Below, piece by piece: positions 60,795 through 64,000 of a stretch of DNA of 64,000 nt. The notes beneath the pieces were generated by a model. It was not told where the DNA came from, did no database searches, and saw only the letters and a program-made list of their open reading frames with translations. The translations under genes and the position numbers were made by a program. Source of the DNA: Novosphingobium resinovorum (GTDB lineage: Bacteria > Pseudomonadota > Alphaproteobacteria > Sphingomonadales > Sphingomonadaceae); NCBI RefSeq assembly GCF_027922145.1, contig NZ_BSFC01000019.1, positions 194,579-258,578 on the forward strand. Direction: 5' to 3'. Within the stretch, counting starts at the first letter, position 1; each line of letters starts with the position of its first letter.

Positions 60795-63700
60795 ATGGGA
60801 TTTCCTAAGCCCCAGGGCCTCTATGACGCGCGCAATGAACACGACGCCTGCGGTGTGGGCTTCGTCGCCCATATCAAGGGCCAGAAAAACCACGCGATCA
60901 TTACCCAGGCTCTGGAGATTCTGAAAAACATCGACCACCGCGGTGCGGTGGGCGCCGACCCCTTGCTGGGCGACGGCGCGGGCATCCTGACCCAGATTCC
61001 CGACCAGCTGCTGCGCACCTGGGCCACTTCCGAGGGCCTCGAACTGCCGCAGGCGGGCGACTACGCGGTCGCCATGTGCTTCCTGCCGCAGGACGACGCC
61101 TCGCGCGAGATGATCGTCTCGGTGTTCGAGAAGTTCATCAAGAAGGAAGGCCAGCACCTGATCGGCTGGCGCGACGTGCCCGTCACCACTGACGGCCTCG
61201 GCAAGACCGTGCTCGAATCGATGCCGGTGATCCGCCAGTGCATCGTCGGGCGCGGTGAAAGCTGCGCCGACCAGAACGCCTTCGAGCGCAAGATCCTGGC
61301 GATCCGCAAGCAGACCCAGAACCCGCTGGCGGCGCTGGCCGAGAAGCATGACATGCCGGGGCTCACCGAGCTGTACATGCCCAGCTTCTCGACCCGCACG
61401 ATCGTCTACAAGGGCCTGCTGCTGGCGACCCAGGTGGGCTCGTTCTACGACGACCTGCGCAACCCGGAATTCGTCTCGGCCCTCGGCCTCGTGCACCAGC
61501 GCTTCTCGACCAACACCTTCCCGAGCTGGAAGCTGGCGCACCCGTTCCGCTTCATGGCGCACAACGGCGAGATCAACACCGTTCGCGGCAACGTGAACTG
61601 GATGAATGCGCGCCGCCGCACCATGGAATCCGAGCTGCTCGGCGCCGATCTCGACAAGATGTGGCCGCTGATCCCGCACGGCCAGTCGGACACCGCGTGC
61701 CTCGACAACGCGCTCGAACTGCTGATCGCGGGCGGATACTCCATGGTTCACGCCATGATGATCCTGGTGCCCGAGGCGTGGGCGGGCAACCCGCTGATGA
61801 CCCCGGAACGCCGCGCGTTCTACGAATATCACGCCGCGCTGATGGAGCCGTGGGACGGCCCCGCCGCCGTCGCCTTCACCGATGGCCGCCAGATCGGCGC
61901 CACGCTGGACCGCAACGGGTTGCGCCCCGCGCGCTTCCTCGTCACCGACGACGACCTGTGCGTCATGGCGTCCGAGAGCGGCGTCCTTCCGATCAAGGAA
62001 GACAACATCGTGCGCAAGTGGCGTCTCCAGCCCGGCCGCATGCTGCTGATCGACTTCGAGGAAGGCCGCATCATCGAGGACGAGGAGATCAAGACCAAGC
62101 TGGCCGAGGCCGAGCCCTACGAAGAGTGGCTCGACCGCACGCAGTACAAGCTGGCCGATCTCGACGTGATCGAACCCGAACTGGCCGAGCTGCCCAAGCC
62201 AACCGGCACGCTGCTCGATCGCCAGCAGGCGTTCGGCTACACGCAGGAAGACACCACCCGCTTCCTCGAACCGATGGCCGTCAACGCCGACGATCCGCTC
62301 GGCTCGATGGGCACCGACACGCCGATCCCGGTGCTGTCGCACAAGTCGCGACTGCTCTACGACTACTTCAAGCAGAACTTCGCGCAGGTCACCAACCCGC
62401 CGATCGACCCGATCCGCGAGGAACTGGTGATGAGCCTGGTCACCATGATCGGCCCGCGCCCGAACCTGCTGGGTCATGACGCCGGGACGCACAAGCGCCT
62501 CGAAGTCAGCCAGCCGATCCTGACCGACCTTGGCCTCGCCAAGATCCGCTCGGTGGAGGCCGCGCTCGACGGCGCGTTCCGCACCGGCACCATCGACATG
62601 ACCTGGGACGCCAAGACCGGCGCCGCAGGGCTTGAGCTGGCAATCAAGGAAATGTGCTGGGCCGCGACCGAAGCGGTGCTGGCGGACAAGAACATCCTGA
62701 TCCTGTCCGACCGCAGCGTCGGCCCGGACCGGATCGCCATGCCCGCTCTGCTGGCGACGGCAGCCGTCCACCACCACCTCGTCCGCCAGGGCCTGCGCAT
62801 GCAGACCGGCCTTGTCGTGGAAACCGGCGAAGCGCGCGAAGTGCATCACTTCTGCGCTCTGGCAGGCTACGGCGCCGAAGCGATCAATCCCTACCTCGCG
62901 CTCGAGACCATCGAGGAAATGCGGGTGCGCAAGAACCTGCCGGTCTCGGCCGAGCAGGCGGCGAAGAACTACGTCTACGCCATCGGCAAGGGCATCCGTA
63001 AGGTCATGTCCAAGATGGGCATCTCGACCTACCAGTCGTACTGCGGCGCGCAGATCTTCGACGCGGTCGGCCTGTCCACCGCGTTCGTCGACAAATACTT
63101 CTCCGGAACCGCCACCACCATCGAGGGTGCGGGCCTTGCCGAGATCGCGGAAGAAACCGTGCGCCGCCACGATGCGGCCTACGGCGACAACCCGGTCTTC
63201 AAGAACATGCTCGACGTGGGCGGCATCTACGGATCGCGCGTGCGCGGCGAGGAACATGCCTGGACCAGCGAGAACATCGGCCTGCTCCAGCACGCCGTCC
63301 GCGGCAACGTGCCTGAAAAGTACCGCGCCTTCGCGCAGACCATCAACGACCAGTCGGAGCGCATGCTCACGATCCGTGGCCTGATGGACTTCGTGCCCGG
63401 CCAGTCGATCCACATCGACGACGTCGAGCCCGCGAGCGAGATCGTGAAGCGCTTCGCCACCGGCGCGATGAGCTACGGCTCGATCAGCTGGGAAGCGCAC
63501 ACCACGCTGGCCGTGGCGATGAACCGCATCGGCGGCAAGTCGAACACCGGCGAAGGCGGCGAAGACCCCAAGCGCTTCAAGCCGCTGGACAACGGCGACA
63601 CCATGCGCTCGTCGATCAAGCAGGTTGCTTCGGGCCGCTTCGGCGTCACCACCGAGTACCTGGTCAACGCCGACGACATCCAGATCAAGATGGCGCAGGG

Positions 63701-64000
63701 CGCGAAGCCCGGCGAAGGTGGCCAGCTGCCGGGCGACAAGGTGGACAAGACCATCGGCGCGACCCGTCACTCGACCCCGGGCGTCGGCCTGATCTCGCCG
63801 CCGCCGCACCACGACATCTACTCGATCGAAGACATCGCGCAGCTCATTCACGATCTCAAGAACGTGAACCCGACCAGCCGCGTCTCGGTCAAGCTGGTGT
63901 CCGAAGTGGGCGTGGGCACGGTTGCGGCTGGCGTCTCCAAGGCGCGCGCGGACCACATCACGATCTCGGGCTACGAAGGCGGCACCGGCGCTTCGCCGCT
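60795..64000 (+). CDS. gltB: glutamate synthase (NADPH) large subunit, 3' end cut by window
   Basis: 1068 codons of the roughly 1500-residue GltB lie in the window. The start ATG 60795 gives an 18-residue propeptide before C19 in DACGVGF, the N-terminal nucleophile of the glutamine amidotransferase domain once the propeptide is cut. [18 protein letters not shown] and AHNGEINT are in the amidase domain. The FMN-binding synthase domain follows ([35 protein letters not shown]). The iron-sulfur cysteines lie beyond the edge. It forms glutamate from 2-oxoglutarate and glutamine, with GltD. The frame is intact to the window edge. Confidence 0.96.
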   Translation, partial: MGFPKPQGLYDARNEHDACGVGFVAHIKGQKNHAIITQALEILKNIDHRGAVGADPLLGDGAGILTQIPDQLLRTWATSEGLELPQAGDYAVAMCFLPQDDASREMIVSVFEKFIKKEGQHLIGWRDVPVTTDGLGKTVLESMPVIRQCIVGRGESCADQNAFERKILAIRKQTQNPLAALAEKHDMPGLTELYMPSFSTRTIVYKGLLLATQVGSFYDDLRNPEFVSALGLVHQRFSTNTFPSWKLAHPFRFMAHNGEINTVRGNVNWMNARRRTMESELLGADLDKMWPLIPHGQSDTACLDNALELLIAGGYSMVHAMMILVPEAWAGNPLMTPERRAFYEYHAALMEPWDGPAAVAFTDGRQIGATLDRNGLRPARFLVTDDDLCVMASESGVLPIKEDNIVRKWRLQPGRMLLIDFEEGRIIEDEEIKTKLAEAEPYEEWLDRTQYKLADLDVIEPELAELPKPTGTLLDRQQAFGYTQEDTTRFLEPMAVNADDPLGSMGTDTPIPVLSHKSRLLYDYFKQNFAQVTNPPIDPIREELVMSLVTMIGPRPNLLGHDAGTHKRLEVSQPILTDLGLAKIRSVEAALDGAFRTGTIDMTWDAKTGAAGLELAIKEMCWAATEAVLADKNILILSDRSVGPDRIAMPALLATAAVHHHLVRQGLRMQTGLVVETGEAREVHHFCALAGYGAEAINPYLALETIEEMRVRKNLPVSAEQAAKNYVYAIGKGIRKVMSKMGISTYQSYCGAQIFDAVGLSTAFVDKYFSGTATTIEGAGLAEIAEETVRRHDAAYGDNPVFKNMLDVGGIYGSRVRGEEHAWTSENIGLLQHAVRGNVPEKYRAFAQTINDQSERMLTIRGLMDFVPGQSIHIDDVEPASEIVKRFATGAMSYGSISWEAHTTLAVAMNRIGGKSNTGEGGEDPKRFKPLDNGDTMRSSIKQVASGRFGVTTEYLVNADDIQIKMAQGAKPGEGGQLPGDKVDKTIGATRHSTPGVGLISPPPHHDIYSIEDIAQLIHDLKNVNPTSRVSVKLVSEVGVGTVAAGVSKARADHITISGYEGGTGASP

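Noticed and set aside
60681..63956. 1091-codon open frame on the minus strand
   Set aside because: It runs antisense to gltB, whose protein has all family motifs. The frame is open only because of GC-rich codon bias; its translation is a low-complexity Asp/Arg/Val/Gly-rich chain.
1..64000. CRISPR array, prophage or insertion sequence
   Set aside because: No regularly spaced direct repeats, phage structural genes or transposase were seen; the repeats present are palindromic intergenic elements.

Overview
The window is high-GC alphaproteobacterial DNA, most likely from a sphingomonad (Novosphingobium/Sphingomonas type). The clues are three TonB-dependent receptors, a CtrA regulator, exosortase-A-associated polysaccharide genes, and many GTCATT-type palindromic repeats. 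The assignment is inference; no rRNA or other taxonomic marker is present. I found no tRNA, CRISPR array, insertion sequence or integrase.

Region 1 (1-12.4 kb) is an accessory catabolic island. It holds two MFS permeases, a methyltransferase, a TonB-dependent receptor, an unknown small protein, an FAD oxidoreductase, an alpha/beta-hydrolase-fold protein that has lost its catalytic triad, an FAD aromatic-type monooxygenase, and a two-subunit molybdenum hydroxylase with a Tat leader. Together they look like uptake and hydroxylation of an unidentified ring compound. Region 2 (12.4-13.2 kb) is a lower-GC scar with a frameshifted AbiEii-like toxin remnant and an orphan ORF. Region 3 (13.2-24.9 kb) has a GPH-type permease; a compact operon of TonB receptor, DUF218 protein and S1/P1 nuclease, divergent from a ROK regulator; and a LysR regulator, an IrgA/FepA-like receptor and an MHS permease. 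The LysR gene and its neighbouring receptor share an inverted-repeat motif that I read as the regulator's operator.

Region 4 (25-36.3 kb) is a complete cellulose synthesis operon on the minus strand, in the order bcsR-like, bcsQ, fused bcsAB, bcsC, bcsD, bcsZ. All its junctions overlap. A divergent PilZ gene lies next to it, and CtrA-like TTAACCAT boxes sit in the shared promoter region.

Region 5 (36.3-54.6 kb) is mainly housekeeping: S66 carboxypeptidase, LOG protein, thiD, DUF1272 protein, glmM, a DAACS symporter, a flavin reductase, an HNH endonuclease, gluQ, a HIG1 protein, a cobalamin adenosyltransferase, 3-hydroxyacyl-CoA dehydrogenase, mutS, maeB, trmB and a CidA/LrgB pair. Complex palindromic repeats separate several of them. 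Region 6 (54.7-64 kb) has ctrA, an exosortase-A-associated O-ligase and glycosyltransferase, a 648-residue membrane protein with a long acidic tail, and the first two thirds of gltB, cut by the window edge.
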